Below the pieces are notes generated by a model. The model had not been told where the DNA came from and made no database searches. It was given only the letters and a program-made list of their open reading frames with translations. Positions 6,659 through 15,659 of a DNA stretch of 34,057 nucleotides are shown here, piece after piece; position 1 is the stretch's first letter, and each line of letters begins with the position of its first letter. The position numbers and the translations under genes were made by a program. This stretch comes from Candidatus Neomarinimicrobiota bacterium (lineage in GTDB: Bacteria; Fidelibacterota; Fidelibacteria; Fidelibacterales; Fidelibacteraceae), in assembly GCA_021157965.1 (NCBI GenBank), contig JAGGVO010000018.1, positions 1-34,057 on the forward strand, written 5' to 3'.

Positions 6659-8723
6659 ATGGATTGGATGAAGATTCGGGTGAGGTTGCCGGAATTCTCA
6701 GTATCATGACTGTGCCGGACGGCAAATTATCTTTTACCTCAATTTGACCCTGATACCTTTCGATGTTCTTTTTTACGATATAGAGTCCCAAACCAGCCCT
6801 TGCTCTGGGGCCAAAGGAAAACTCTTCATCGAAAATTTTGTTTTTTATGGCATCGGATATTCCGCTACCGTTATCGGCAACCCGGATTTCTATCATGGAC
6901 TGATCACTGATGCGGACCGGTTGGATGGAAATATCCACACGGTCTGCTTTACCATGGGTGACGGAATTTTCAATCAGATTATCGACTACGGACTGTAATG
7001 CCTCATCAGCATAAGCTGTTCCCTGACCCGTTATGTGCCATTCAAGAGAAGGATGTTTTAAACGGACCCGGCTCACAACATCCAAAATATTGACCGGTTT
7101 CAGGGCCCCGGAGGAAGCAGAGATTTTTTCGAGCTGTTTCATCCGTTCAATGAGTTCAAGACTTGATTTTGCCTTTTGAACAATGGCATCGAGAAATTCT
7201 TCGTTTTTCTGTCTTTTATACAGCTTCACCGCACTCATGATGGCTGTGTTGTTGTTGGCGAGGTCATGACGCAATATTTTGTTGATCAGGGATAAATGAT
7301 CCTGATGGCGCACTACCAGTTCATGCTCATTTTGAATAGCTTGATTTTTATTTTCTAATGTTTTTAAGTAGTTTCTTCGCATCTGGTTGATTATAACCAG
7401 GATGATGGTGATGACGATCATGAAAGCAACGATGACGATCAACATATTCCTGATTTGCCGGGCTTGCCGGACAGCAGATGTTTTTTCCAAAATTTCCATG
7501 CGGCTTTTTTGTCGTTCAAATTCGTGCTGTAGTTCTTCCATACGAAAAAGAATTTCGTCTTTCCGTAGTGATTCCTCCAGGTTAACAAAAGCTTCATATG
7601 TTTGTAACGCCAACTGATAATCACCGGTCTGTTTGTAAATATCCGATAAAGCAGAGTAAATATCCCTCAGTTCCATAACAGCGTGTGCTTCTTTGGCAAG
7701 GGGCAGGCTCTGTTTTAAATAGTCCAAAGCCTTTTCTGTTTTTCCTTCCTCCAAAGCGATCAATCCAAGATTTTTCAATGCTGATGCCTGACCATATACA
7801 TCTTTTCCTTCGGCGCACAGGGTATATGACCTTTGGGCTTTTTCCCGGGCTTCCTCTAAATTTCCCATTTTTAAATATGTTTCGGCAATATTGTTCAACA
7901 CATTGGAATACAGGAAGTCATTCCTCATTTCCCGGCTCATTTCCAGGACATGTTGAAAATAGACAAGAGCGGAATCATAATTCGCCAGATAAAAGTGGAC
8001 CACTCCCAGATTGGTGGAGGCCGTCAGTATTCCCGGGATAAAATCGGTGCCTTTATAAAAATTATAAACTTCCTGCTGATACTTTCGCGCGATTTCGTAT
8101 TGGCGGAATTGAATATAAATCGTAACCAGGTTGCTCTGGCAGGCAATTTCGCCTTTTTTATTCCCCAGTTGCATGCAGAGCTTTCGGGATTTATTGTAAT
8201 AATTCACTGCATTCGAAAACGCACCCTGTGTGGAATATACACTCCCCAGGTTCATGTATACTATGGCCAGGGCTTTCGAATCATTTTCTTTTAAAAATAT
8301 TCTCTCTGCCTGTTTCAGCAACTTCAAAGATTCCCCGAGATTGCCGGACTGCAGATAGACCGTCCCCAACAGATTGTAACATCGGGCCATTTTTACGGAA
8401 TCATTCATGGCCCGGGCTGTTTTCATGGCCATTTCTGCATATTTCAGTGTGCTATCCAAATTATTTTGCATGTAAAAAAAATCCCCGGCAATTTGATATT
8501 CCGCATTAAACCGGTGTATCCCATATTCTCTGTCATGCCGGATAATTTTATGGTAAAACAGGAGGGATTTTTGGGGTTCCGCATCATGATAATAGTCAGC
8601 TGAATCCAACCAGTTCTCAATTGTTTTGGGAGTGATTGTGGAAGGTTCTCCCTGAGCTCCGGTTAACAGTATTGTATTAAACAGTAAGAGATACAATGTT
8701 ATAATGAGAGTCCGCTTTTTCAT
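6657..8723 (-). CDS. Orphan histidine kinase with periplasmic TPR sensor
   Basis: A 688-aa protein: signal peptide or anchor (1-23), a long TPR region (about 70-385, motifs such as ARCYNLLGTVYLQSGNLGES and ALKNLGLIALEEGKTEKAL), a coiled-coil stretch, one membrane span (about 426-446), then a cytosolic kinase. The H-box is LRHDLANN (His486 as likely phospho-acceptor), the N-box DNLIENS (Asn586), G1 DNGSG (617-621) and G2 GLGLYIVKKN. The membrane layout places the TPRs outside the cytoplasm, so it may sense a protein or envelope partner. No response regulator is encoded nearby, hence orphan. ATG 8723 has GGAGG upstream. Convergent with the lytic transglycosylase gene, divergent from msrA. Confidence 0.85.
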   Translation of the reverse strand: MKKRTLIITLYLLLFNTILLTGAQGEPSTITPKTIENWLDSADYYHDAEPQKSLLFYHKIIRHDREYGIHRFNAEYQIAGDFFYMQNNLDSTLKYAEMAMKTARAMNDSVKMARCYNLLGTVYLQSGNLGESLKLLKQAERIFLKENDSKALAIVYMNLGSVYSTQGAFSNAVNYYNKSRKLCMQLGNKKGEIACQSNLVTIYIQFRQYEIARKYQQEVYNFYKGTDFIPGILTASTNLGVVHFYLANYDSALVYFQHVLEMSREMRNDFLYSNVLNNIAETYLKMGNLEEAREKAQRSYTLCAEGKDVYGQASALKNLGLIALEEGKTEKALDYLKQSLPLAKEAHAVMELRDIYSALSDIYKQTGDYQLALQTYEAFVNLEESLRKDEILFRMEELQHEFERQKSRMEILEKTSAVRQARQIRNMLIVIVAFMIVITIILVIINQMRRNYLKTLENKNQAIQNEHELVVRHQDHLSLINKILRHDLANNNTAIMSAVKLYKRQKNEEFLDAIVQKAKSSLELIERMKQLEKISASSGALKPVNILDVVSRVRLKHPSLEWHITGQGTAYADEALQSVVDNLIENSVTHGKADRVDISIQPVRISDQSMIEIRVADNGSGISDAIKNKIFDEEFSFGPRARAGLGLYIVKKNIERYQGQIEVKDNLPSGTVMILRIPATSPESSSNP

Positions 8724-8881
8724 GGGTAATTTTCCTCCGCTGTCCTTATTTTATGGGGAAAAATCATTCATGATAATATACACATTAAAATGGAACGACT
8801 GTAAAAAATCCTGCGTAAAAAGTAACAATGAAACGATTTATGATACTGATTGGTCTGATAACGATCATTAACGGAGAAACC

Positions 8882-9355
8882 ATGAAAGAGAGAGCGACAT
8901 TTGGCGGAGGATGTTTTTGGGGAGTGGAAGAATCCTTCAGAACCATCCCCGGAGTTTTGGAAACACAGGTCGGCTTTATGGGCGGTAAGACAGCGGACCC
9001 AAGCTATAAAGAAGTCTGCACCGATAAAACAGGTCATGCCGAGGTTATCCATCTGATTTTTGACCCCGAAAGAATATCATACCAGGAACTTTTAAAGACT
9101 TTTTTTAATATTCATAATCCTACTCAGCTCAACAGACAGGGGCCCGATGTGGGGACTCAATACCGGTCCGTCATATTCTATCATTCCGAGGATCAGAAAT
9201 TTCTGGCAGAATCGACGATTAAAGCTCTTGAAAAAGAGGGAAAATATAGCAGGAAGATTGTGACAACCGTTGAACCGGCGTCTACTTTTTATCCTGCAGA
9301 GGCATATCATCAGAAATATCTTTTTAAACGGGGATTGGGGAGCTGTGGGATATAA
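8882..9355 (+). CDS. msrA: Peptide-methionine (S)-S-oxide reductase
   Basis: A 157-aa enzyme that reduces methionine-S-sulfoxide in proteins and free methionine. The catalytic motif is GGGCFWGVEE (Cys11 as nucleophile), followed by VGFMGG, GHAEVIHLIFDP, and GTQYRSVIFYH, all conserved in MsrA. A C-terminal GSCGI supplies a probable resolving cysteine (Cys155). The ATG at 8882 is chosen because CGGAGAAACC lies just upstream; an in-frame ATG at 8828 would add 18 hydrophobic residues that could be a short export signal, but has no ribosome binding site. Monocistronic, ending in a bidirectional terminator. Confidence 0.93.
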   Translation: MKERATFGGGCFWGVEESFRTIPGVLETQVGFMGGKTADPSYKEVCTDKTGHAEVIHLIFDPERISYQELLKTFFNIHNPTQLNRQGPDVGTQYRSVIFYHSEDQKFLAESTIKALEKEGKYSRKIVTTVEPASTFYPAEAYHQKYLFKRGLGSCGI

Positions 9356-9371
9356 ATTCAATTGTTGAAAT

Positions 9372-9404
9372 AAAAAAAGGGGGATCCTGAAGATCCCCTT
9401 TTTT
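9372..9404. terminator. Bidirectional terminator between msrA and the lipoprotein operon
   Basis: GGGGATC (9380-9386) pairs with GATCCCC (9392-9398) around 5 nt. An A-tract on the left (9372-9378) and a T-tract on the right (9399-9404) allow termination in both directions, fitting the convergent genes on either side. Confidence 0.85.
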
Positions 9405-9418
9405 AATAGATTTTTTTC

Positions 9419-10465
9419 TTACTTCAGTCGGTTGTCAAAGTATTCCGTTAGTTGTTTTTCCAGTTTTTTTCCGACATTTTTTTCGATTTCACGCAGGGCG
9501 ATCCGTTTGGCTGCTTCTTTACTCATACCGCCTTCACGCCCTTTGGCATCCAGTTCTACAAAAACGCTGCCGTCGGGTCCCGTCACTTTCAGATTCAGGT
9601 TCCAACCTACAAATTCCATGTTTTCCCGTTGCAGGTCCACATCTTCATAGCTGATGGTCCCGACGATCCGGACTACGGCATTGTTACTCACAAGGGGGAA
9701 TCCCATCCGGCTGATGGTTTCGGATGTCATGGATGCAACCCGCCCGTCGTCGCCGCTGATATTGACGGAAAATGTCAATGCTTTGGCCGCTTCCGCCCGT
9801 TTTTTGCTGATGCTGTTGTGATTGATGGCATCATATTGTGCCGTGAGCATAGAGTGGGAGGCGGGATGGATAAAATTCAACTGTTCCAGCATGGCCTGAT
9901 TAATGGTGCTTATGGCATGGGCGGCATTTAAAAGGGCATAACGGTCTACCGGATTGGAAGCGGATTCGGCATCCTTTAGGAGGAATTCAATTTTCTCATA
10001 ATTAGCGTTTATTTTATCCCGGTATATATCTGCTGTTTCCTTTCGGTCCAGATAAGCCAGGACATGAACTCGTCCCATCTCATCAGTATAGGTTTCACTG
10101 AACTTTACATTGAAGAGGGTTTCACCGGCAAGGACCTTAACAATCTGGTCCATGTCGGTTTGTAGTGTTTCGTCCATGCTGCCGCCCAGTTTCGTGAAAG
10201 CAGAGTAGCGTTCCCGGGTTGTCTGATCCACGGAGATTTCAGATTTGAATATTCTGGCCAGATTCCCCGAGGCGTTATCCTCGGCTGCCTGACGGGTGTC
10301 CCCTGCACCGCGGGCTGCCAGATAATCCTTCTCAGGATAAGCGGCAGCCGGATTATCCACCCAGATAGGTTTGCCTTTTGAACCGCTGGTTCCCTTGCTT
10401 CCGGCACAGGATACTAACATCAGGGTTGTCAGAATTATCAACGTTGTGACATATATTTTTCTCAT
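9419..10465 (-). CDS. LPP20-like lipoprotein, last gene of the LpoB-like operon
   Basis: A 348-aa lipoprotein with lipobox LMLVSCAGS (Cys20). The segment KPIWVDNPAAAYPEKDYLAARGAGDTRQAAEDNA resembles the start of LPP20-family domains (PxWv...Y.aaVG.g.t...A...A). Middle (about residues 150-200) is helical, and the C-terminal half contains VSNNAVVRIVGTISYEDVD and a final amphipathic helix that looks partner-binding. It follows the COG3014-like gene by 11 bp with GGGAG as ribosome binding site. Lipoproteins of this type often occur next to LpoB and COG3014 genes in diderm genomes, suggesting a joint envelope role; the specific function is unknown. Confidence 0.65.
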   Translation of the reverse strand: MRKIYVTTLIILTTLMLVSCAGSKGTSGSKGKPIWVDNPAAAYPEKDYLAARGAGDTRQAAEDNASGNLARIFKSEISVDQTTRERYSAFTKLGGSMDETLQTDMDQIVKVLAGETLFNVKFSETYTDEMGRVHVLAYLDRKETADIYRDKINANYEKIEFLLKDAESASNPVDRYALLNAAHAISTINQAMLEQLNFIHPASHSMLTAQYDAINHNSISKKRAEAAKALTFSVNISGDDGRVASMTSETISRMGFPLVSNNAVVRIVGTISYEDVDLQRENMEFVGWNLNLKVTGPDGSVFVELDAKGREGGMSKEAAKRIALREIEKNVGKKLEKQLTEYFDNRLK

Positions 10466-10476
10466 AACAGACTCCC

Positions 10477-11892
10477 TTATTGTAAACAGAAGGATTCATA
10501 TAAATTCAGAGCACGGGGATTCACCCGGATTGTCCCCAGATCATTACTCCGGATGATATTCCCGTATTGGTCAAGATAAAGGACCTCCAGCCGGTGTTCT
10601 CCCGGTGACAGGTCAAAATCGGCAATTGTTGAAAACCCCGGAAAGAAACGGGAAATACGCAGATCGGCATTTTCGCTGATATCCACAGCCACGTTCGTGG
10701 CGAAGCCGGCCAGCAGGCTCAGATAAGGATTTTCAATTTCCTCTTTCATTTTCTCCTTACCTTTTTCTGCTGCAAATCCCTTAATCAAAGATCGGGCTAC
10801 CGATTTGAGGTAAATCAGGGGAGCTTTAAGCTCAAAGGTGGTTGCAGCCACTTTGTTCATGTTTTCCAGCGGTTTGAGAGTAATTGTTTGATTGTTGTCG
10901 ATCCGGACTTTCACACTGTGAATGAAAGAGCTGCGTTCTTTAAGATAGGGGAGGGAGAATTTAAAATGATATCCTTCTTTGGAAGGCCAGGGAATCGATT
11001 CGGAAAAAGGAGCCGGAGAATCGGAGGAGATAACCACATAATCATCGAATGTGGTTATCCGGAAATTTGCCTTATCCTTGATGGGTCCCAGTCCGTGAAA
11101 GGAGAGAAGGGTGACGGGAATTTTATTCCGGCTTTCAGGACGGACGGAAATTTCAGGGGGATCAAAAGAGTAAATGTGCGGCTGGCTTGAAAAAGCCTGG
11201 AGCATGTTCTGTTTGTCGATGCGGGCGTCATCATAATCTTTTTCATACCGGTACAGTATAACTCCCAATGCATTTCCCAGGGCCGAATTGTGATATTTTA
11301 AGGTTCCCGGTTTAAATTCCGGAACCTTTCCTTCCGATTCATCACCGTCTTCTTCTTTAATTTGCATCATCATGGCCTGCTGATATTTGGCACTCATGTC
11401 CACATATTTGGCTTCCATCTGCTGCAGTTTGTGATGAAGCCGGTTCAATTCCACAAAAGAGGCGTCCGTTTCTCCCAAATGGGCGTAATTCAACGCTTTA
11501 AACACATTGAGATAGATATCCTCATAGTCTTCACCGGCGTAATCCATAGCATTATCATTCAAAAGAAATGATGTGGCAATCTTGGATACGCTGGCGGTAA
11601 ACAGTTCCTCAATACCCCGTTCGGCCTGGGTCAACATGGCATTACTCTCTGAATAATTCCCTATATAATGATGGAGCATCCCCATGTTCAAATAATACAA
11701 AACCCTGTCCTTTTCAGAAAAAGCCTTGTCTTTTACTTTTTCAAGCTGGGCCAGGGGAACGGAAAACTGATTATTGGCAATTGCCTCATCCATACCTTTA
11801 TAAATGGCCGTGTTTGTCATAATTGACGTACAGGAAGGCAGAAAGATGATCAGAATGGTGAATAAGACAACAAACCGATGTGTTGCCTTCAT
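10477..11892 (-). CDS. COG3014-like TPR lipoprotein
   Basis: A 471-aa lipoprotein with lipobox IIFLPSCTS (Cys21). The N-terminal half carries TPR-like helices (for example DRVLYYLNMGMLHHYIGNYSES), and the acidic loop EEDGDESEG lies near residue 180. The C-terminal half is beta-rich, ending with a PEGA-like segment (FDLSPGEHRLEVLYLDQYGN). The order and length match the uncharacterised COG3014 lipoproteins usually found with LpoB and LPP20. Only one base separates its start from the upstream stop codon, so the three genes are one transcript. Role inferred: scaffold or regulator in the periplasm at the outer membrane; not demonstrated. Confidence 0.65.
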   Translation of the reverse strand: MKATHRFVVLFTILIIFLPSCTSIMTNTAIYKGMDEAIANNQFSVPLAQLEKVKDKAFSEKDRVLYYLNMGMLHHYIGNYSESNAMLTQAERGIEELFTASVSKIATSFLLNDNAMDYAGEDYEDIYLNVFKALNYAHLGETDASFVELNRLHHKLQQMEAKYVDMSAKYQQAMMMQIKEEDGDESEGKVPEFKPGTLKYHNSALGNALGVILYRYEKDYDDARIDKQNMLQAFSSQPHIYSFDPPEISVRPESRNKIPVTLLSFHGLGPIKDKANFRITTFDDYVVISSDSPAPFSESIPWPSKEGYHFKFSLPYLKERSSFIHSVKVRIDNNQTITLKPLENMNKVAATTFELKAPLIYLKSVARSLIKGFAAEKGKEKMKEEIENPYLSLLAGFATNVAVDISENADLRISRFFPGFSTIADFDLSPGEHRLEVLYLDQYGNIIRSNDLGTIRVNPRALNLYESFCLQ

Positions 11893-11893
11893 G

Positions 11894-12511
11894 TTACCAT
11901 CCTACTTTTTTTTGGTTGATGAGTTTTTTGATTTTTTTGGTGCCGATCCAGACTTTCTGGTTGGATTCCACATCGATGAGTTCCAAATCAACCTGATAGA
12001 ATTTAGCCTGTTCACCGCCGGCCTGATCCACAAACATCGTGATATAGCCCTGAAGCATATAGTCGGCAGCCTGTTCCTGTGCAACACGCTTGGCCGTTTC
12101 TTCGGAAGCATACTGCTGCTGGTCCATCCGTTCACTCCGGATTTCTTCCCGCTGTTCTGCACTTGCTACAAACTGGACTTTCCCGCTGTTGATCAGTTCA
12201 CGTTCAATATCCTTAATAAAAGCATTGGTCTTAATGTGTTCACTGGCATCCCTGAGACGGATACGTCCTACAATCACCTTGGGAGCCTGACCGTTTTCAG
12301 ATGTAAAATTTGACAACCAGGGACGACTGATCATATCCCGGATCATTTCCTCTGCCACAAGCCGGGAATCCGTATCATTCCAGTAACCGCTCAAATCCGT
12401 CTGGGTATCAGCCGCCGTTCTCTGTACACTCATGGAACTTCCGCAACCGGCTACGAAAACCAGTATCAGAAACAGAAAGAAAAAATTCTTCACAGCATTT
12501 GATTGCTCCAT
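11894..12511 (-). CDS. LpoB-like penicillin-binding protein activator lipoprotein
   Basis: A 205-aa lipoprotein with lipobox LVFVAGCGSS (Cys23). The domain beginning TDLSGYWNDTDSRLVAEEM, followed by WLSNF, KVIVGRIRLRDASEHI, QAADYMLQGYI and FYQVDLELIDVESNQKVW, has the layout of the LpoB family (PF13036), which in E. coli crosses the peptidoglycan to activate PBP1b. Here it heads an operon with COG3014-like and LPP20-like lipoproteins, an arrangement distinct from the E. coli locus, so the PBP partner is not certain. GAGGAG precedes the ATG, and a promoter is visible at 12545-12573. Confidence 0.7.
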   Translation of the reverse strand: MEQSNAVKNFFFLFLILVFVAGCGSSMSVQRTAADTQTDLSGYWNDTDSRLVAEEMIRDMISRPWLSNFTSENGQAPKVIVGRIRLRDASEHIKTNAFIKDIERELINSGKVQFVASAEQREEIRSERMDQQQYASEETAKRVAQEQAADYMLQGYITMFVDQAGGEQAKFYQVDLELIDVESNQKVWIGTKKIKKLINQKKVGW

Positions 12512-12544
12512 GGTTCACTCCTCTCATTTTTTTAGTTTAATGTG

Positions 12545-12573
12545 TGTATAATTTCGTGGAATTCATGTATCAC
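12545..12573 (-). promoter_or_regulatory. Promoter of the LpoB-like lipoprotein operon
   Basis: On the minus strand GTGATA (12568-12573) and TATACA (12545-12550) are exactly 17 bp apart, with the -10 ending 33 bp before the ATG at 12511. The promoter lies just past the stop codon of the upstream NamZ-like gene, so the lipoprotein operon can be transcribed separately. Confidence 0.45.
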
Positions 12574-12581
12574 TTCAAGTG

Positions 12582-13763
12582 TTATTCTCTTTTTTCATCT
12601 GATCCATACAGATTTATAAGATTCAGGCGTTCGTAAAATGTCCTGTATTCCGGTTCCCAGTACACATTAAAGTGATCTAAAGGTGCATGATTGAGCAACA
12701 AATCGCCATATTCATGACTCCCGGTTTTCCGGGCAAGTGCCTTTGTATCCAGGAGAACCTGATCCGGATACAAAATGATCATCAGACGCAGGCAGGCTGT
12801 TATTCTATAAAATTCGGGGAGTTTCACATTGTTAAGACTCAGAATTTGAAAGGCGCTTGTATCATTCCGGACGGTCCGGATGCTGATGGCTCCAAAAGCC
12901 GGGTGGATATCGGCTAATTTTGCCTTGAGAAAAAAAGGATCTGCCGAGGGAGATCCGAACCACAAGTTATCTTTATCAGCCTCGATATATAAATTCGTGG
13001 CCTGTAAAAGACTCAATCCCGTGATATATTTTCCCTGTTCTCCATGAAGAAGCAGGGAATCGACTTTGACCGGATAAGCGGTTTCAATGTATGGTATTTC
13101 AACACGGTTCCGGATATCCAGGGGGATAATACTCAGACGAAGTCCCGGAAAGAAATAGGTTCCGAAATAGTGTGCCACTTCACCGCTTGTGAGTCCGTAC
13201 TGATAGGGAAGTTCAAATCCGTCATGCCATGGACCCTGGCAGGTATCTGCGCGGGTGAGAGGCGGACGGTCACAGACAATGAGCTCCAAATCGTGTTGTT
13301 GTGCCAGGGAAGCAGCGACCTGCAAAATGGAAAGGGCCGGATCGTCAACGATACCACTGAGTTGCATGTCAAACAAAATGGCGTCGCAGGAAAGGATATC
13401 CCGGATATTGAACCGAAGATAAGGGTATTGTTGGTATCGGATGATCGAGCTGTCCATCCAGATAGTTTCCTCAGGGATAGCCAATCCCTTCCATTGCGGT
13501 GCATTGAAAATGTAAATAAGGGGAATAGCAATCTGATCCGACGGTTTCAGGATATCCAGTAAATGCCTGCCCTGTCTGTCCAGACTGCCGTGATTGCAGA
13601 AGACGGCTGTCCGACGCCATTCAAGGGGTTCATATTCCAGCTTTTTTAAAACATCAATGCCGTATGAAACGGGAGATTCCGCCGGGATATCTTTCGGAAA
13701 AAACAACGAAATTGATACCACAAGTAAAAGAGAGAAAAAAACTTTATGATGATTGTGCTGCAT
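12582..13763 (-). CDS. Divergent NamZ/DUF1343-like exported protein
   Basis: A 393-aa exported protein. Features of the NamZ (exo-beta-N-acetylmuramidase, DUF1343) family are recognisable in order: YGIDVLKKL, GRHLLDILK, DAILFDMQLSG (family DVLVFDIQDVG), LELIVCDRPP (PV..LDRPNP) and LPYQYGLTSGEVAHYFG (P..hGMT.GELA). The usual LFaPEHG segment reads YIFNAPQW, so the Glu-His pair is absent and catalysis by the usual mechanism is doubtful. ATG 13763 is preferred because a signal peptide (KVFFSLLLVVSISLFF) follows directly; a TTG at 13799 would add 12 residues. Neither has a good ribosome binding site. It precedes the LpoB-like operon, consistent with a peptidoglycan or envelope role. Confidence 0.6.
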   Translation of the reverse strand: MQHNHHKVFFSLLLVVSISLFFPKDIPAESPVSYGIDVLKKLEYEPLEWRRTAVFCNHGSLDRQGRHLLDILKPSDQIAIPLIYIFNAPQWKGLAIPEETIWMDSSIIRYQQYPYLRFNIRDILSCDAILFDMQLSGIVDDPALSILQVAASLAQQHDLELIVCDRPPLTRADTCQGPWHDGFELPYQYGLTSGEVAHYFGTYFFPGLRLSIIPLDIRNRVEIPYIETAYPVKVDSLLLHGEQGKYITGLSLLQATNLYIEADKDNLWFGSPSADPFFLKAKLADIHPAFGAISIRTVRNDTSAFQILSLNNVKLPEFYRITACLRLMIILYPDQVLLDTKALARKTGSHEYGDLLLNHAPLDHFNVYWEPEYRTFYERLNLINLYGSDEKRE

Positions 13764-13780
13764 CTTAGGTAAAATGCAGC
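13757..13780. promoter_or_regulatory. Inverted repeat over the NamZ-like gene start
   Basis: GCTGCAT (13757-13763) and ATGCAGC (13774-13780) are a perfect 7-bp inverted repeat with a 10-bp spacer, centred between a minus-strand gene and a plus-strand operon. The left arm includes the proposed ATG. It may be an operator or an RNA hairpin limiting translation; no regulator can be named. Confidence 0.3.
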
Positions 13781-13798
13781 AAAGAAAAGGGATATTCA

Positions 13799-13891
13799 AT
13801 GAAAAAATCGATTAGATGGGAAAAAGATAAAGAATTGAAACACCGTGTGGCATTGTCCGTAAGAAAAGTGGAAGGTGAGATGAAAACGTGA
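13799..13891 (+). CDS. Possible 30-aa basic peptide
   Basis: An ATG at 13799 preceded by AAAAGGG (13785-13791) opens a frame of 30 codons starting MKKSIRWEKDKELKHRVAL, with many Lys and Arg. It lies in the 226-bp gap ahead of pfp. No family is recognised, and at this length chance cannot be excluded. It could be a leader peptide or the remnant of a longer gene. The remaining 98 bp up to pfp are AT-rich with no other clear feature. Confidence 0.3.
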   Translation: MKKSIRWEKDKELKHRVALSVRKVEGEMKT

Positions 13892-13989
13892 AGTTCCGGG
13901 AAATATGAAAATTTCAGGAAATACTCGCATAAAAGCTTTGAAAATAAGTAAATTAAAAACTGAAAACATCAAACCATCAGAGGGACGGA

Positions 13990-15642
13990 ATGGAAAAAAT
14001 TTCATTATTGCAACGAGAGAGAGCGAAATATAGGCCCAAGCTGCCGGGTATCTTTGCCGGTGATGGGAGTGCCCGGGCGGTTGAAGGTGAAAAAACCGAA
14101 TCTGTTGCCGATCAGGAAGCCGTTCGCAAGTTATTTCCCTATACCTACGGTTTGCCTTTGATTACGTTGGAAAAATCCGGGAAATCCTATTCGGAGCCCG
14201 TTCATGTAGGTGTTATTTTGTCCGGTGGCCAGGCCCCCGGCGGACATAATGTGATTTCGGGATTGTATGATGGACTCAAAGCTTTGAATTCCCATAACCG
14301 TTTATATGGTTTTCTTGGGGGACCGGGAGGTCTGGTGGACAACAAATACCGTGAGCTAACCGGTGACATAATAGATGCATACAGGAATACGGGTGGATTT
14401 GATATTATCGGCTCCGGACGGACAAAACTGGAAAAAGAGGAGCAATTTGACAAAGGGTTGGAAAACCTGAAGGCTCTGGGAATTAAAGCTCTGGTGATTA
14501 TCGGAGGCGATGACTCCAATACCAATGCAGGCATTCTGGCAGAATACTACCGAAAGATTGATGCCGGTGTGCAGGTAATCGGATGTCCCAAAACCATTGA
14601 CGGCGATTTGAAAAACGAGATGATTGAAGTATCCTTTGGCTTTGATACGGCCACGAAAGTTTACAGTGAGCTCATCGGAAATATTTCCCGGGACGCCCTT
14701 TCCGCAAAAAAATATTGGCATTTTATCAAATTGATGGGACGTTCTGCCTCCCATATTGCACTTGAATGCGGACTGAAAACCCGGCCCAACATCACACTCA
14801 TATCGGAAGAAGTGGAAGCAAAGGGCATGACCCTCGGTGATATTGTTGATGAAATTGCCGGGATCATTGTCAAAAGGGCGGAAAAAGGCAAACATTTCGG
14901 TATTGTGCTTATACCTGAAGGGCTGATTGAATTTATTCCTGAAATGAAAGCCCTGATTGGCGAACTGAATGATGTGATGGCTCAAAAGGCATCAGAACTG
15001 GATGGCAAAGATAATCCCGATGAAAAGCGATCTCTGGTAAAATCCTTTTTATCAGAAAAGGCAGGAGCTTTATATGTTTCCCTGCCTAAGGACATTGCCG
15101 ATCAGCTTATCATGGATCGTGACCCTCACGGCAATGTGCAGGTATCCCGAATCGAGACGGAAAAATTATTGATAGATATGGTAGCAGAAAAATTAAAAGT
15201 TTTGAAGAAAAAAGGGATTTACAAAGGGAAATTCTCGGCTCAGAATCATTTCTTTGGATATGAAGGCCGTTGTGCCGCACCCTCCAACTTTGATGCCGAT
15301 TATGCTTATGCTTTAGGATATACGGCATCAGCTCTTATTGGTGCCGGTAAAACCGGCTATATGTCTTCAGTCCGAAATCTAACCGCCCCCGCATCAAAAT
15401 GGATAGCCGGAGGTGTTCCCTTAACCATGATGATGAATATTGAACGGCGCCACGGGGAAGATAAACCGGTGATTCGGAAAGCACTGGTTGATCTGGAAGG
15501 AAAACCCTTTCAAACACTGGCAAAACAACGGGATCAATGGGCGGTGGAAACCTGTTATGTCTATCCGGGTCCCATACAGTATTTCGGTCCGGAAGATGTA
15601 ACTGACCAGTGCTCAGAGACTCTTACTTTAGAACATGAATAG
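13990..15642 (+). CDS. pfp: Pyrophosphate-dependent 6-phosphofructokinase
   Basis: A 550-aa cytosolic enzyme, the long PPi-PFK clade that includes plant beta subunits. It converts fructose-6-phosphate and PPi to fructose-1,6-bisphosphate reversibly. The substrate-binding loop is [18 protein letters not shown]; the phosphoryl-donor motif is [10 protein letters not shown], where Asp175 replaces the Gly of ATP enzymes; PKTIDGDL (200-207) carries the catalytic aspartates, with Lys201 marking PPi use; [14 protein letters not shown] follows. The start is supported by GAGGGACGG upstream. A class II aldolase lies 17 bp downstream in the same operon, so both act at consecutive steps of glycolysis and gluconeogenesis. 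Use of PPi saves ATP, common in anaerobes. Confidence 0.93.
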   Translation: MEKISLLQRERAKYRPKLPGIFAGDGSARAVEGEKTESVADQEAVRKLFPYTYGLPLITLEKSGKSYSEPVHVGVILSGGQAPGGHNVISGLYDGLKALNSHNRLYGFLGGPGGLVDNKYRELTGDIIDAYRNTGGFDIIGSGRTKLEKEEQFDKGLENLKALGIKALVIIGGDDSNTNAGILAEYYRKIDAGVQVIGCPKTIDGDLKNEMIEVSFGFDTATKVYSELIGNISRDALSAKKYWHFIKLMGRSASHIALECGLKTRPNITLISEEVEAKGMTLGDIVDEIAGIIVKRAEKGKHFGIVLIPEGLIEFIPEMKALIGELNDVMAQKASELDGKDNPDEKRSLVKSFLSEKAGALYVSLPKDIADQLIMDRDPHGNVQVSRIETEKLLIDMVAEKLKVLKKKGIYKGKFSAQNHFFGYEGRCAAPSNFDADYAYALGYTASALIGAGKTGYMSSVRNLTAPASKWIAGGVPLTMMMNIERRHGEDKPVIRKALVDLEGKPFQTLAKQRDQWAVETCYVYPGPIQYFGPEDVTDQCSETLTLEHE

Positions 15643-15659
15643 CCTTAAAAGGAGATAAT

